NCBI GenBank assembly: GCA_025363295.1
Contig: JANYEC010000004.1
Location: 1 to 64,000 of the forward strand
DNA length: 64,000 nucleotides
DNA from: Akkermansiaceae bacterium
Lineage (GTDB): Bacteria > Verrucomicrobiota > Verrucomicrobiia > Verrucomicrobiales > Akkermansiaceae
Direction of reading: 5' to 3'
Position 1 is the first letter of the stretch; every line of letters begins with the position of its first letter. Made by a program: the position numbers and the translations under genes. The notes beneath the pieces are model-generated. The model was not told the origin of the DNA. It was given only the letters and a program-made list of their open reading frames with translations, and did not search any database. Shown here piece by piece: positions 1 to 9,250 of this stretch.

Positions 1-49
1 CGCCTCCACTCCGTCCGCCCCAACGGAAACCCTTGTCAAAACCACCCCA

Positions 50-95
50 AACAACCAAAACCAAACCAAGCGCCAGGTGTCATGAATCCTGGCGC
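50..95 (-). terminator. Possible terminator after the S41 protease gene
   Basis: An inverted repeat GCGCCAGG (70-77) / CCTGGCGC (88-95) has a 10-nt loop. Read on the minus strand it lies about 60 nt past the S41 stop codon and is followed by a T/G-rich run. An 8-bp GC-rich stem fits an intrinsic terminator, but the T tract is interrupted, so the call is tentative. Confidence 0.45.
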
Positions 96-156
96 AACGA
101 CCTACCTCCTCCGGTGTCATTTATCATTGGCGCAATACGAATAGATTCGAAATCGC

Positions 157-1371
157 TTATTTCCCGGGTTGATCAGGGGCGAGGCCAGTCTTGTCCCAGG
201 AGCGGCCTTGCGGGGTGGACATCAGGGATTCGGTCACGGTGAGTTCGCCACCTCCCTGGAGAGGGATTTGGCGGACAGTGTGACTTTTGCCGTAACTTCT
301 TGATCCGAACGTGGTGACCTTGCCCGGCAAACCCTCCTTCAGGGTGGCGATCAAGTATTCGGCGGCGCTGGCGGTGCGTCCGTCCTGGAGGATACGGATG
401 GATTCGGGGTCGACGAAAACCGGATTGCCGTCCTTGGGAGCCTGGACGCCGCCGAGGGTGGTGAATTTCCCGAGGGTCGTGCCTTCGGGGAAAAACAACG
501 AGGCGATCTTGAGTGCCTCTTCGCGGAGTCCCCCAGTATTTCCGCGGAGGTCGAGGGTGATGTTGGTTGGCTTGGGGTAGGCCTTGAGCTGCTGCTTAAG
601 GTCGGCGGCGCTGCCTTGGCTGAAACTCCGGATGCGAACCGCCACCCCGACCAATGATTTGGTGACAGCGACATCCGGGACGCGCTTATCGGTGCGTTGA
701 ATCGTGAACTCCTCGATCTTGCCTTGGGGTTGCCTGACCTTGACCTTCATCCCGGTGTTAGGCGGGCCGACGAAAGCAAGCCGCAGCGCCAGCAATGACT
801 TGCCGGTGGAGGGCCGGTCATCCACGGACATCAGCAGTGCCCCGGAGTTCACACCCGCCTTGTCGGCGGGGCCTCCATCAGTGGGAAAGCAGAGCACGCG
901 ACCGTCCGGCTGCTGCTCCAGGGTCATCTGGATTATGCCGGAGTTCTGCCGCAGGGCCTCGCGCATCTGGACGACGTCGGCGGCGGGGTTGTAGCTGCCG
1001 TAAATGTCGATCTTCGGAAGCAAGGCTTCCAGGGTTTGTTCGATCCTGGCAAATTTGCCGATCGAGGGATCCCGGGCAAGCATAGCGTCCGCAAGCTCCG
1101 GAAGGGATTCCGCAGAATCCGGTTTCAGTGACGAGAAACGGGGACCCGAGGTGGCTAGCAGAACCTCGCGTGCCTTCAGGTCGAGGGAATCCGGGTCGAG
1201 CGGATCGAGCGACTTCCCGCGGTAGCTGGTCAGGAAGTTCGCCCACAGGCGTTCGGCAGCCTCGCGGTCATTTTCGGCGGCTTCCTGCGCTGTCGCCACA
1301 GGAAGGGCGAGCAGCGCGTGGGTCGCGATCCCTAGCAGAAGCCTGAGGCAAGCGCCGACGGGCCGCATCAT
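157..1371 (-). CDS. S41-family C-terminal processing peptidase with PDZ domain
   Basis: A predicted exported serine protease of 404 aa, last gene of the minus-strand module. An N-terminal hydrophobic segment ending in an Ala-rich VATAQEA stretch looks like a signal peptide. Residues about 150-230 resemble a PDZ domain (GGPADKAGV, then LLMSVDDRP). The C-terminal half is the S41 fold: LDLRGNTGG at about 275, GRTASAAEYL with the expected nucleophilic Ser near 333, and SYGKS with the expected general-base Lys near 360. Known S41/CTP proteases cut substrates from their C-termini in the periplasm or envelope. The start ATG overlaps the stop of the upstream lipoprotein gene by 4 nt (ATGA), which indicates translational coupling. 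Inferred role: processing an envelope component of this module; the substrate is unknown. Confidence 0.85.
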   Translation of the reverse strand: MMRPVGACLRLLLGIATHALLALPVATAQEAAENDREAAERLWANFLTSYRGKSLDPLDPDSLDLKAREVLLATSGPRFSSLKPDSAESLPELADAMLARDPSIGKFARIEQTLEALLPKIDIYGSYNPAADVVQMREALRQNSGIIQMTLEQQPDGRVLCFPTDGGPADKAGVNSGALLMSVDDRPSTGKSLLALRLAFVGPPNTGMKVKVRQPQGKIEEFTIQRTDKRVPDVAVTKSLVGVAVRIRSFSQGSAADLKQQLKAYPKPTNITLDLRGNTGGLREEALKIASLFFPEGTTLGKFTTLGGVQAPKDGNPVFVDPESIRILQDGRTASAAEYLIATLKEGLPGKVTTFGSRSYGKSHTVRQIPLQGGGELTVTESLMSTPQGRSWDKTGLAPDQPGK

Positions 1372-1592
1372 TGCATTGCGTCGATCTGTCTCTGGGTCCG
1401 CGCTGACTGGCTTCGGGTGCGGTTAGTCTTGCCCTCGAGGTTGTCGAGCGTCGCCTGGCGTTCGTTGAGGCGGCGCTGGGCTTTGTTTTCGCTCCAGAAA
1501 ATACCTCCCTCGCGGGGATTGCCGGTGGTCTCGCAGCCGGTGACGGAAAGTGCGATCATGGCGATGACGAAAACGGATGGAAACGGTTTCAT
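1368..1592 (-). CDS. Small coiled-coil lipoprotein
   Basis: A 74-aa protein with a short hydrophobic N-terminus and a lipobox-like LSVTGC, so Cys20 would be lipidated. The mature part is charged and helical (RRLNERQATLDNLEGKTNRTRSQ), compatible with a short coiled coil. It sits between the glycine-zipper protein and the S41 protease and overlaps the protease start by 4 nt. No family was recognised. The signal peptide and lipobox are visible; envelope anchoring is inferred. Confidence 0.7.
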   Translation of the reverse strand: MKPFPSVFVIAMIALSVTGCETTGNPREGGIFWSENKAQRRLNERQATLDNLEGKTNRTRSQSARTQRQIDAMQ

Positions 1593-1625
1593 TTAATTGT
1601 GGGCGTTGAGGAAATAGAATGGAAG

Positions 1626-2273
1626 TTAGACATCGGTTTCATTTTGGAGGCTGGCCAGGCTTTTCTCGTTCTTGTTGATGGTGGAAACCTGGGTCTCGAT
1701 GCCGCTGGTGGTGGTCCGTAGCGATTTCAGGCTGGAACCGCCCCGGCCTCCGGCTTCCTGAATGGCACTGCGGTTGATCTGTGCTTCCTTGGCGAAGGTT
1801 GCAGATTCCTTTTGGGCGGTCGCCCGTTCGGTGCGGATCTCGCGGTTCAGGGATGCGAGCTTCTGTTTGTCCCCCGCAACCTTGGCCATTTGGACTTCCT
1901 TGCGCAAGCGGGCGAGCTGGTTGTCGAGGCGGTCGTTGTAGGCGGCGGCTTTCTTGCGCGTGCTTTCCGCCTGGACGATGCAGGCATCCAGCCAGTCCTC
2001 GGTATTGACATAATTTTTCTTTTTGTTAGCCACATGGGTTCCATAGGCAAGGCCCGCGAGAGAGCCGATGCCGGCACCGATGAGAGTGCTTTGAGTATTG
2101 CGGCCGATCACCTGGCCGAGGATGGCGCCTGCTCCGGCTCCGATGGCGGTGCCTTGAGCTTTGGTTACATCTTGGTCGGACATGTCCGCACACTGGGTGA
2201 GGCTGAAGGTGATGGCGGTAAAGATGGAAAGTTGCTTTCCGTAGCGGACACAAGTTTGGATGGGGCTGTTCAT
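1626..2273 (-). CDS. Glycine-zipper lipoprotein with coiled coil
   Basis: A 215-aa protein. A hydrophobic leader ends in a lipobox-like FSLTQC. Residues about 40-80 are a glycine-zipper pair (GTAIGAGAGAILGQVIG, GAGIGSLAGLAYG) of the kind seen in Gly-zipper and OmpA-like-associated lipoproteins, which insert in or line membranes. The rest is a long charged helix rich in Lys, Arg, Glu and Gln, predicted as coiled coil. It lies 33 nt upstream of the small lipoprotein gene and 94 nt downstream of the kinase gene. It could be an envelope scaffold or pore component of the module; that role is inference. Confidence 0.75.
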   Translation of the reverse strand: MNSPIQTCVRYGKQLSIFTAITFSLTQCADMSDQDVTKAQGTAIGAGAGAILGQVIGRNTQSTLIGAGIGSLAGLAYGTHVANKKKNYVNTEDWLDACIVQAESTRKKAAAYNDRLDNQLARLRKEVQMAKVAGDKQKLASLNREIRTERATAQKESATFAKEAQINRSAIQEAGGRGGSSLKSLRTTTSGIETQVSTINKNEKSLASLQNETDV

Positions 2274-2367
2274 AGGTACGATAATGGTTGGAACGTTATT
2301 GCAAGTTTCTGGAACCTAGGGCGTCTCACGTCAATTCCAAAATCCCCTCAGGCTAACAAATTTTATT

Positions 2368-5300
2368 TTATTCGGATGAACCCAGCGTGTTGTTTCCCAG
2401 AATGACCTCGCCAGCCTGCTCGACTTTCATTTGAGCTTCCAAAGGTCCGGGGAAAATCATATTTCCGGTGGCGCTGCCTGATGCTCCGTTCCCGAAAATA
2501 ACGGACCCCGAGTTGTTTTTGAAATCACATTTCGTGATGTCTCCCTTTCCTTCCATGATTGCAACGGCGAAGTCCACGTGGGAGATGAATTTTGTCTCCG
2601 TTGCCGTCAAGCTGCTGTCAGAACCCTTCACGAGGTAAACCCCCACGTTGCCGTTGGAACGGAACTCGCACCGGTCGATTTTCACCTTGCCTCCGGTCTC
2701 GATGTAGATTCCGTTTTCCTTGCTGCCATCGACTGTGGTGTCCGACATTTCCAGGCTGGCTTGGTTGATGACTCCGATTCCGAACTGGCGGTTAGATGAA
2801 ACCATGCACGAAGACTCGAGTCGGGCGGTGGTGCCGGAACCGTCGATATGGAGACCGACCTTTTGGTTCTCGTTGATTTGAGCGCCGCTTGCGACCAGTG
2901 CCGCCCCGTTGGCGATTTCCACGCCGTTGCGGCTGTTGGACGAGATGTTGGATCCGCTACCGAGGGTGATGCTTGTCTCCACGTTCAGGGCGGCGATCCC
3001 GGCCAAGCCGTTTTCCTGCAACTCGCTGAGGGAGATCTCCACCTTGGAACCACTGTTGGCGGTGATCCCGTAAGCGCGGTTCCTCCGGACCCGGCAGTTG
3101 GAAAAAACGGCGGAAGCCTTGTTGGAAAGCGAGATGCCGCTGCCCGTGGAGCGCTCGACCACGCAACCCTCAAAGGTGACCGCTGCGGAGTCGGTGATCA
3201 CGACTAGCGAAGGCGAGGATTCGATTTCAGTCTTCGCCTGGCTCTGGGTGTTCTTGATCTGGATGTTCCGCAGGGTCACTTGAATGGGGCCGCGTACGGT
3301 GAGCAGGCTGGATTCAACGCCACCGTCCTCCAGCACTGCGGCGGATTTGGAAATGAGGGAAATGGATTTGTTGATGACCAGTGCTTCCGCGTGTGTGCCG
3401 CCGGATATCTCAACGGCGCCGCCGTCCTGACAAAGCTCGATGGCCTTGGCGATGGTGTCCGCATCTCCCGGAACCCTGACGATGGCTTTGGAATCCACAG
3501 ACTTTGGAGGGGAAACGGGTGGTTTGATCGGCGGAGTGGGATCGCGAGTGATTTCAGGTTTATCATCGGCCTTTTCGGTTTGAGGCGGTTTGGCGGTTTC
3601 ATGCCCCTTTGGAATGAAATACCAGATAGCGGCGGCCCCCGCCAGCAGGAGAGCAGCTCCGAATGTTAGAAGGACGACCTTGTGATTGGGTCCCGAGGAC
3701 GAGGCGCGAGGTTTGGGCGGAACTACGATCTCCGGAACCGGCTGCGGTGACAGCGGAGGTGGTTGGATCAGCTGACCGCTTGCCATCGATTGCGCGGGAG
3801 TGGGGATGCTGATCGAGGGGTTGGGCCGCCAGCTGGAGCCGGTATGGGAAGTCAGCGAGGCTCCTCGGGTTAGATTTCCGCTGATGCTCGCGCCGGGAAT
3901 GCGTTCCTCATGGGCGAGCCCGCGGATCACATCGCGGCAGGTGCCGTCTGCGAGGGTGCCGGCGATGGCGGACGCCAGGAAGCGGTTGGAGCGCTCGGTC
4001 AGCTTGGGAATCGCCTGATAGGCGCGGGCGTTGACAAAGGCGGCGGGAGGCAGCGTTCTGCCACTGAGCAGTTGATAGATGCAGGAGGCGAAGCGGGCGG
4101 GAAGCCCGGCACCCATCGCGCCGCGCATGGTCCCTGCAGAATCGGCGGCCTCGTTACCGGCATCAAGGGTCGGCAGCGGCACGGCGAGTGAAAATGCGAG
4201 AGGCGGCCCGGCGCTCACGATCAGCATCGACGGATGGATTTCCAGAAACTCGAAACCAGCCAGCAGGATTCCGTCGAGCGCTTGGGCGATCAGTTCGAGG
4301 GCTGCGAGGATTTCCGCCGTCGAGGCGCTCTGTCCTTGCCTGACCCATGAGAGCGCGTCGTCGCCGGTTAGGGCGGGCCAAGCGACGGACCACCAGTCGC
4401 TGCCGCGCTCGAGGATGATGGGGGCAAGTCCGAGTTCCACCGCGTGCCGGGCGACGACGTCCGCCTGGTGGGTTAGAGTTTCCACAATCTCCGGCGCGAG
4501 ACAGGTGAATCGTGAGACGTCGTGGATCGTGCTCTCGCCGGTTCTGGTAGCCTTTACCGAAATACCATGGTCGATGTAAACTGGCTGTCCGGTTTCGATC
4601 CAGAGGACGGACCATAGCGTGTCCGGGTGATCCTGCCATTGGCTAGGCGCGGAAACCGTGGAACCGCCGCCGGACAGGATTGTGGATGCGTCCCACGCCA
4701 CCGGATGGTCCGGGTGATGAGGAAAACTGGATTTCACCGCCGCCTGCAATTCCCCCCCGTCGCGCGGTCGGCTGGCGGGTTCGACTGCCAGCATTGCTCC
4801 GAGGACGGTTTGCCAGTTGGCTGGCAACGGTGCCAGCAGGGACGAGTAACCGGAAGCCTCAAGGCGCTCGGAGATGACGTTGTTTACATCGCCATGGGAA
4901 AGGTGTTTCCCGGTCAGCAGCCAGAGAAAGGTGGCTCCTAACGAAAATACATCGGACGCAGGTTCCGCCTGACCGCGCAATTGCTCGGGAGCGGCGAAAT
5001 GCGGAGTGCCGATGACGTGGTCCGCCGCTTCGCCCCCGCTGGCGTCACCCGCGAGACCGAAGTCGATTAGCTTCACCGTTGCGAAGTCATTCTCGCGGGC
5101 GATGAGCAGGTTTGACGGTTTGATGTCGCGGTGGAGGATGCCTTTTTGATGGGCGTGCGCCAAGGCAGCGGCGGACTCGAAAAGCCATTGGATGCAGGTG
5201 CGGTAGTCAGGAGTTCCGGCCTTGCGGAATTCCTCAAGGCTGCCGCCCTCGCAGACTTCCATCACATAGTAAGGATGCTGCTGGGCACTCTCGCCGAAAT

Positions 5301-5556
5301 CCAGGATTCGGGCGATCTGTGGATGGGTGAGAGAAGCGGCGGAGCGTGCTTCGGATAGAAACGCGTCGCGGTCCTTTTGTAAAAGATTCTTGCGGCGGAT
5401 CAGCACCTTGACGGCGACCTCCGTGTGGAGGTGGATGTGTCTTCCGCGATAGGTGACACCGCCCGCTCCGGAGCCGAGAACGAGGGCCGTGCCGTCGGCG
5501 GCGGCCATGATCTCGTAATTTCCCAGTCTCTCGTTAGGTTTCACCATGGCTTCCAT
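2368..5556 (-). CDS. Membrane-anchored Ser/Thr protein kinase with C-terminal right-handed beta-helix
   Basis: A 1062-aa Hanks-type kinase. The glycine loop GSGAGGVTYRG is at about 28-38, the VAVK lysine near 50, the catalytic loop HRDIKPSN at about 142-149 and the metal-binding DFG in LIDFGLAG at about 165. A second lobe-like stretch (about 290-560) of unknown type follows. A Pro-rich linker precedes one transmembrane helix at about 628-650 (LLTFGAALLLAGAAAIWYF). Beyond it, repeats of about 23 residues (NNRNGVEIANGAALVASG type) from about 690 to 1050 form a right-handed parallel beta-helix like NosD or pectate-lyase folds. The kinase would be cytoplasmic and the helix extracytoplasmic, as in receptor kinases. 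The gene starts 10 nt after the stop of the FHA-ABC gene, so the pair is co-transcribed. FHA domains bind phosphothreonine, so the neighbour may be its substrate or partner. Confidence 0.9.
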   Translation of the reverse strand: MEAMVKPNERLGNYEIMAAADGTALVLGSGAGGVTYRGRHIHLHTEVAVKVLIRRKNLLQKDRDAFLSEARSAASLTHPQIARILDFGESAQQHPYYVMEVCEGGSLEEFRKAGTPDYRTCIQWLFESAAALAHAHQKGILHRDIKPSNLLIARENDFATVKLIDFGLAGDASGGEAADHVIGTPHFAAPEQLRGQAEPASDVFSLGATFLWLLTGKHLSHGDVNNVISERLEASGYSSLLAPLPANWQTVLGAMLAVEPASRPRDGGELQAAVKSSFPHHPDHPVAWDASTILSGGGSTVSAPSQWQDHPDTLWSVLWIETGQPVYIDHGISVKATRTGESTIHDVSRFTCLAPEIVETLTHQADVVARHAVELGLAPIILERGSDWWSVAWPALTGDDALSWVRQGQSASTAEILAALELIAQALDGILLAGFEFLEIHPSMLIVSAGPPLAFSLAVPLPTLDAGNEAADSAGTMRGAMGAGLPARFASCIYQLLSGRTLPPAAFVNARAYQAIPKLTERSNRFLASAIAGTLADGTCRDVIRGLAHEERIPGASISGNLTRGASLTSHTGSSWRPNPSISIPTPAQSMASGQLIQPPPLSPQPVPEIVVPPKPRASSSGPNHKVVLLTFGAALLLAGAAAIWYFIPKGHETAKPPQTEKADDKPEITRDPTPPIKPPVSPPKSVDSKAIVRVPGDADTIAKAIELCQDGGAVEISGGTHAEALVINKSISLISKSAAVLEDGGVESSLLTVRGPIQVTLRNIQIKNTQSQAKTEIESSPSLVVITDSAAVTFEGCVVERSTGSGISLSNKASAVFSNCRVRRNRAYGITANSGSKVEISLSELQENGLAGIAALNVETSITLGSGSNISSNSRNGVEIANGAALVASGAQINENQKVGLHIDGSGTTARLESSCMVSSNRQFGIGVINQASLEMSDTTVDGSKENGIYIETGGKVKIDRCEFRSNGNVGVYLVKGSDSSLTATETKFISHVDFAVAIMEGKGDITKCDFKNNSGSVIFGNGASGSATGNMIFPGPLEAQMKVEQAGEVILGNNTLGSSE

Positions 5557-5566
5557 TTTACGGCCG

Positions 5567-8431
5567 TCAGCGGACGCGCTCCTTGGCCAGTAGCCCGCCG
5601 ATGGTGAGAAGGTAGCAAGCTGCGGACCAGACGGACAAGGTTAGAAGTGCCTTCCATGCCGGGGTGAGCGTGCTGACTACCGTGCCCTTGAGATAGGCTA
5701 CATCGGCACGCCTTTTTACGGAGTCCCGAAACAGCGAGGTGAAGGTGCCGGCGACGGTGGTGAACTCCTGCTTGTGCTGGCCGCGCCGCGCGGGCGAGAC
5801 GAGCAGGTTCTGCCAGGCGCGATTGAAAGGGGAAATGCGGTCGTAGTCCTGGGTGACATCGCGCTTGCCGTCGCTCCACTCGATGGTTTCCTTGCTGCCG
5901 TCGCTGGTGAGGAAAACCGGTGTTTTGGTGCGGTTGGAAAGGAAGGGCGTGGCGCTGCCAAAGATATGGGAAACCTCGATGATGCGTTGCGACGCGAAAC
6001 TCGGAACAGCGGCGCAGAACACGCGGGCCGAGGGACTCATTTCTGGAAACGGAATGACGAACCCACCGAACAGGATCTGCGGAATCAGGATGAGCGGCAC
6101 CCACATGACCGATTGCGTGGGGCTGCGGACCAGCGAGGAAACCGTCAGGCCGAGCACCACGCCAATAATGCCTGATAGAAGGAACCCAAGGACGCGAAGT
6201 CCGATGGTGGAGAGTAGGATCTGTGAGACGGAGATGCCTTGGAAGGTTAGGAGCTTGCCGCTTTTGTCGCGGGCGCGCTCGCCGTTATGCAAGAGCAGGT
6301 CGCGCGGACCGCTTTCGGTCAGGTTCTGGCCGATGGTGAAGACGGATGCGATGAGGGTGAGGCGTTTGACAGCGCTTTCGCCGGGAGGCGACGGGGGGGG
6401 CGGCGGAGCGTCCGGAACGGGGCCGGAATCTGCAGTTTTGGGTGGGGGCATTTCCTCGTCACCCACCGCGTAAAAATCATCAGCGGCTGGGCCGGCGGGT
6501 ATCTCGATTCCGGCCTGGGCAGTCACGCGGCGGGTCAGGCGTTCAGCGAAATCCTTCGAGTTGAATGGCTCGGGATGCCACAGGTTGCCGAGGCCGGTGG
6601 TACAGACAATCAAGAAGAATGTCTGAGCGGCGGTTAGAAGCGAAAGGAAGGTGAGCTTGCTGAAATAGTAGGTGTTCAGCCCGAGGCCGCAGACTCGCTC
6701 GCGCTGGAGAATTTGGATCTCGCCGATGATCTGTTGGGCGGCGTTGCTGCAGCCGAACCACATGGCGGCGATGACCGTGATGAACGCGCGCATCCCGATG
6801 TCATCGCTGGCCCACGCGATGAGCACCGAGATGAGCACCGCCTGGGCTAACAGGAAAGCGATGTTGAGGGGATCCGCGATGAGGATCTTCCACTGGCGGT
6901 TGAACAGGACGCGCAGGGTCTTACAGGCGGGGACTTTCCGCGCGGCAGCGGATATCGGTGGCGGTGGCGGAGGTGCTCCCGTCGGCGGAGGGACTGCCTG
7001 ATAGTAGGGGGAGATTTGGAAAGCCTTCTCACGGTCAATGGCGGAGATGGCCGTGTCGTCGAGGGCGGTATAGATTTTTTCCAGCGGAGCCTCCAACTGG
7101 TCCTGCATGGAGGCTGTCTGGTCGCCGAGGAAATGGAGGCGGGCCTCGTCGCTGTTTCCAAAGAAAACCAGACGACCTTGCTGGATGAACAGCAGGCGGC
7201 TGAACAGGAATGCGTTGTGAAGCACGTGGGTGGTGCAGACCACGGTGATGCCGCTGAGCGCGAGACTTTGCAGCAGAATCATCAGCCGTTCCTCGGTGGC
7301 GGGATCGAGACCGGACGAAGGCTCGTCGAGAAACAGCACGGATGGATTGGACAGCAACTCGATGCCGATGCTGACCCGTTTCCGCTGGCCGCCGGAAAGC
7401 TGGGTGATGCGCTTTTCCTGATGCTCGTCGAGTCCTAACTGATGGATGATCCGTTGGATGCGCGCGCGTATGAGCGGCATCGGCAGATTGATGCGAAGGC
7501 GCCCGCTGAGCAGCAGCGCGTCCTTCACGCGGAGCTCCTTGTGGACGATATCGTCCTGCGGGACATAGCCAATGCCGAGCTTGCGCATACCGGCCTTGTC
7601 GGTGAGGGGCTGGCCGCTGATCAGAACCTCGCCCTTGGAGGCGGGGACCAGACCGCACAGCGCGTTGAGCAGGGTGGATTTGCCTTGGCCCGATCCGCCG
7701 AGGATGCCGACGAACTCGCCGGGTCTAACTTGCAGGCTGACCTGGTCGAGGATGGCCCGGTTTCCGGCGAGCCGGGTTAGATTTCTCGCGATGATTGAAC
7801 CGGCGTTGGCATTGTCCAGCCAGCGGAGGTTTTTCCCGTCGAACTCGAAGGTGTAGTGACCGATCTGGAGGCGATCCCCATAGACGAGGGTGGCCAGGGA
7901 AAACGCGTCACCATTGAGCGAACTGCCGAGGCGGCTGATATCCTCGATTATGTAGCTGTTCTTCGCGGGAGTGATCCTGACATGCTCTCCGGAAATGCTG
8001 TGATCTGCGGGGTCAAGATCGACCCGCAGCGGGCCGGGTTGGATTTCCTGAGACAGCCGACCCATCACCAGGCTGCCGGTCTTGGGCAAGCGGATGGTGG
8101 GATTAGGTGTCCCCTGAATCAGTGGCGGGTTGGCCCGCTGGGTGAAAAGGATCGTGACGCCGTTCACATGGATGGTCGTTCCACTTTCCAGCGGCACCGG
8201 ACCGGAACCGATAGACGAGCCGTTGATGGCGACGTAGGCGGATGGATTCAACTTCACCACCATCCATGATGCCATGGTCGGCTGATGGCGGAACTCGAGC
8301 ACGGATGGGGGAAATCCCGCACCCATCCGGATGGTGTCGTCAGCACCGCCGCCGAGTCTGACGTTCTCCCGGTCGAGCGGCACTTCGGTGGCTTGACCTT
8401 GGGAATCGCTAATAAGCAGGCGGGCGTCCAT
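5567..8431 (-). CDS. Double-FHA domain ABC transporter (ABCG-like ATPase-permease fusion)
   Basis: A 954-aa fusion. Residues 1-110 look like a degenerate FHA domain. Residues about 120-210 are a clearer FHA (MGRLSQEI, ISGEHVRI, SRLGSSLNG). The ATPase follows with Walker A GGSGQGKST near 244, signature LSGGQRKR near 344 and Walker B LFLDEPSSGLD near 364-374. A Pro-rich linker (TGAPPPPPPIS) leads to an ABC-2/ABCG-type membrane domain with hydrophobic segments from about 530, a second Pro-rich insert near 690, and a last helix at the C-terminus. ATPase-before-permease order matches ABCG half-transporters. FHA domains recognise phosphothreonine, and the next gene encodes a Ser/Thr kinase, so phospho-regulated export is a reasonable inference. 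The transported substrate is unknown. Confidence 0.88.
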   Translation of the reverse strand: MDARLLISDSQGQATEVPLDRENVRLGGGADDTIRMGAGFPPSVLEFRHQPTMASWMVVKLNPSAYVAINGSSIGSGPVPLESGTTIHVNGVTILFTQRANPPLIQGTPNPTIRLPKTGSLVMGRLSQEIQPGPLRVDLDPADHSISGEHVRITPAKNSYIIEDISRLGSSLNGDAFSLATLVYGDRLQIGHYTFEFDGKNLRWLDNANAGSIIARNLTRLAGNRAILDQVSLQVRPGEFVGILGGSGQGKSTLLNALCGLVPASKGEVLISGQPLTDKAGMRKLGIGYVPQDDIVHKELRVKDALLLSGRLRINLPMPLIRARIQRIIHQLGLDEHQEKRITQLSGGQRKRVSIGIELLSNPSVLFLDEPSSGLDPATEERLMILLQSLALSGITVVCTTHVLHNAFLFSRLLFIQQGRLVFFGNSDEARLHFLGDQTASMQDQLEAPLEKIYTALDDTAISAIDREKAFQISPYYQAVPPPTGAPPPPPPISAAARKVPACKTLRVLFNRQWKILIADPLNIAFLLAQAVLISVLIAWASDDIGMRAFITVIAAMWFGCSNAAQQIIGEIQILQRERVCGLGLNTYYFSKLTFLSLLTAAQTFFLIVCTTGLGNLWHPEPFNSKDFAERLTRRVTAQAGIEIPAGPAADDFYAVGDEEMPPPKTADSGPVPDAPPPPPSPPGESAVKRLTLIASVFTIGQNLTESGPRDLLLHNGERARDKSGKLLTFQGISVSQILLSTIGLRVLGFLLSGIIGVVLGLTVSSLVRSPTQSVMWVPLILIPQILFGGFVIPFPEMSPSARVFCAAVPSFASQRIIEVSHIFGSATPFLSNRTKTPVFLTSDGSKETIEWSDGKRDVTQDYDRISPFNRAWQNLLVSPARRGQHKQEFTTVAGTFTSLFRDSVKRRADVAYLKGTVVSTLTPAWKALLTLSVWSAACYLLTIGGLLAKERVR

Positions 8432-8446
8432 GTTAGGTGGGGAAAG

Positions 8447-9214
8447 TCACTCGAAGTCGATGATGACGTCGCGTTCGGCCGGCATGACTTTCCTGGGCAG
8501 GGCCTGCTTGGGCTGCGGTTGGGGTTGCGTCGTAGCCTGAGATACGGGTGGCTTGGCGTGGGGTGGCGCGGGCTTTTGGTCCTCGGGCCACTTGACCTCG
8601 ACGGTCCTGCTTGCTCCCATGACATCCGTGGGTTCGCTGGGTTCTTGGGGGTGCACTTGTTTCGGGGCGGGCGGAGCGACCGCTACTGGCGGAGCTTCAG
8701 CCGCCTTCTTGCCGAAACTTGCGACGATTTCCGCAGTGTCGGGCGTCTCCCATTTTCCGGAGCGATCAGCGAAAAGGGGGATCGCCATTTCCCCGGCCCG
8801 GCCATCCCTGCCAACAATCCTGAAGGAGACCTTCGAGATGATGGGTCGTGCGGGATCGGGACCTTCCACGGGAAAGATTGAAGTTCTGTCAAATCGGGCA
8901 CCGGGCAGGCCATCGGCGAGCCGTCCGCGAACGGTTTCAACAAAACCCAGATAGGTTCCGCGCGCCGCTTTGAGATCCGGTGTCCCGATTGAAGGATTGG
9001 TGGTGGTTTCGGGTGTCGAGTTTGCCTCGTCATGGAGTGCTGCAATCTGCGAGTCGCGGTCGCGGATCTCAGCTTCAAGCAGGTCAACCTTTTCGCGGAT
9101 GCCAGGATCTTCATCCCGTCCGCACGAGGTGAACCATCCCGACAACAATACCGGGAGAGCAAGACAGGCAAGTGTCGGGAGACGAGTCATCGCAGACAGC
9201 GGGCAGCGACCCAC
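8447..9214 (-). CDS. Coiled-coil lipoprotein, module member
   Basis: A 255-aa ORF. The start may be the internal Met at 9190 (MTRLPTLACLALP), which gives a tighter signal peptide ending in the lipobox-like WFTSC. A short coiled coil follows (VDLLEAEIRDRDSQIAALHDEA), then a beta-rich globular part of about 100 residues (TSIFPVEGPDPARPIISKVSF) and a Pro/Ala/Lys-rich tail ending DVIIDFE. No family was recognised. It is separated by 15 nt from the FHA-ABC gene, so it is probably in the same transcript and acts at the envelope next to the transporter. Confidence 0.7.
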   Translation of the reverse strand: MGRCPLSAMTRLPTLACLALPVLLSGWFTSCGRDEDPGIREKVDLLEAEIRDRDSQIAALHDEANSTPETTTNPSIGTPDLKAARGTYLGFVETVRGRLADGLPGARFDRTSIFPVEGPDPARPIISKVSFRIVGRDGRAGEMAIPLFADRSGKWETPDTAEIVASFGKKAAEAPPVAVAPPAPKQVHPQEPSEPTDVMGASRTVEVKWPEDQKPAPPHAKPPVSQATTQPQPQPKQALPRKVMPAERDVIIDFE

Positions 9215-9250
9215 CGGAACAGGTGTGAGAACCGGAGGGCCGCAACGGAT

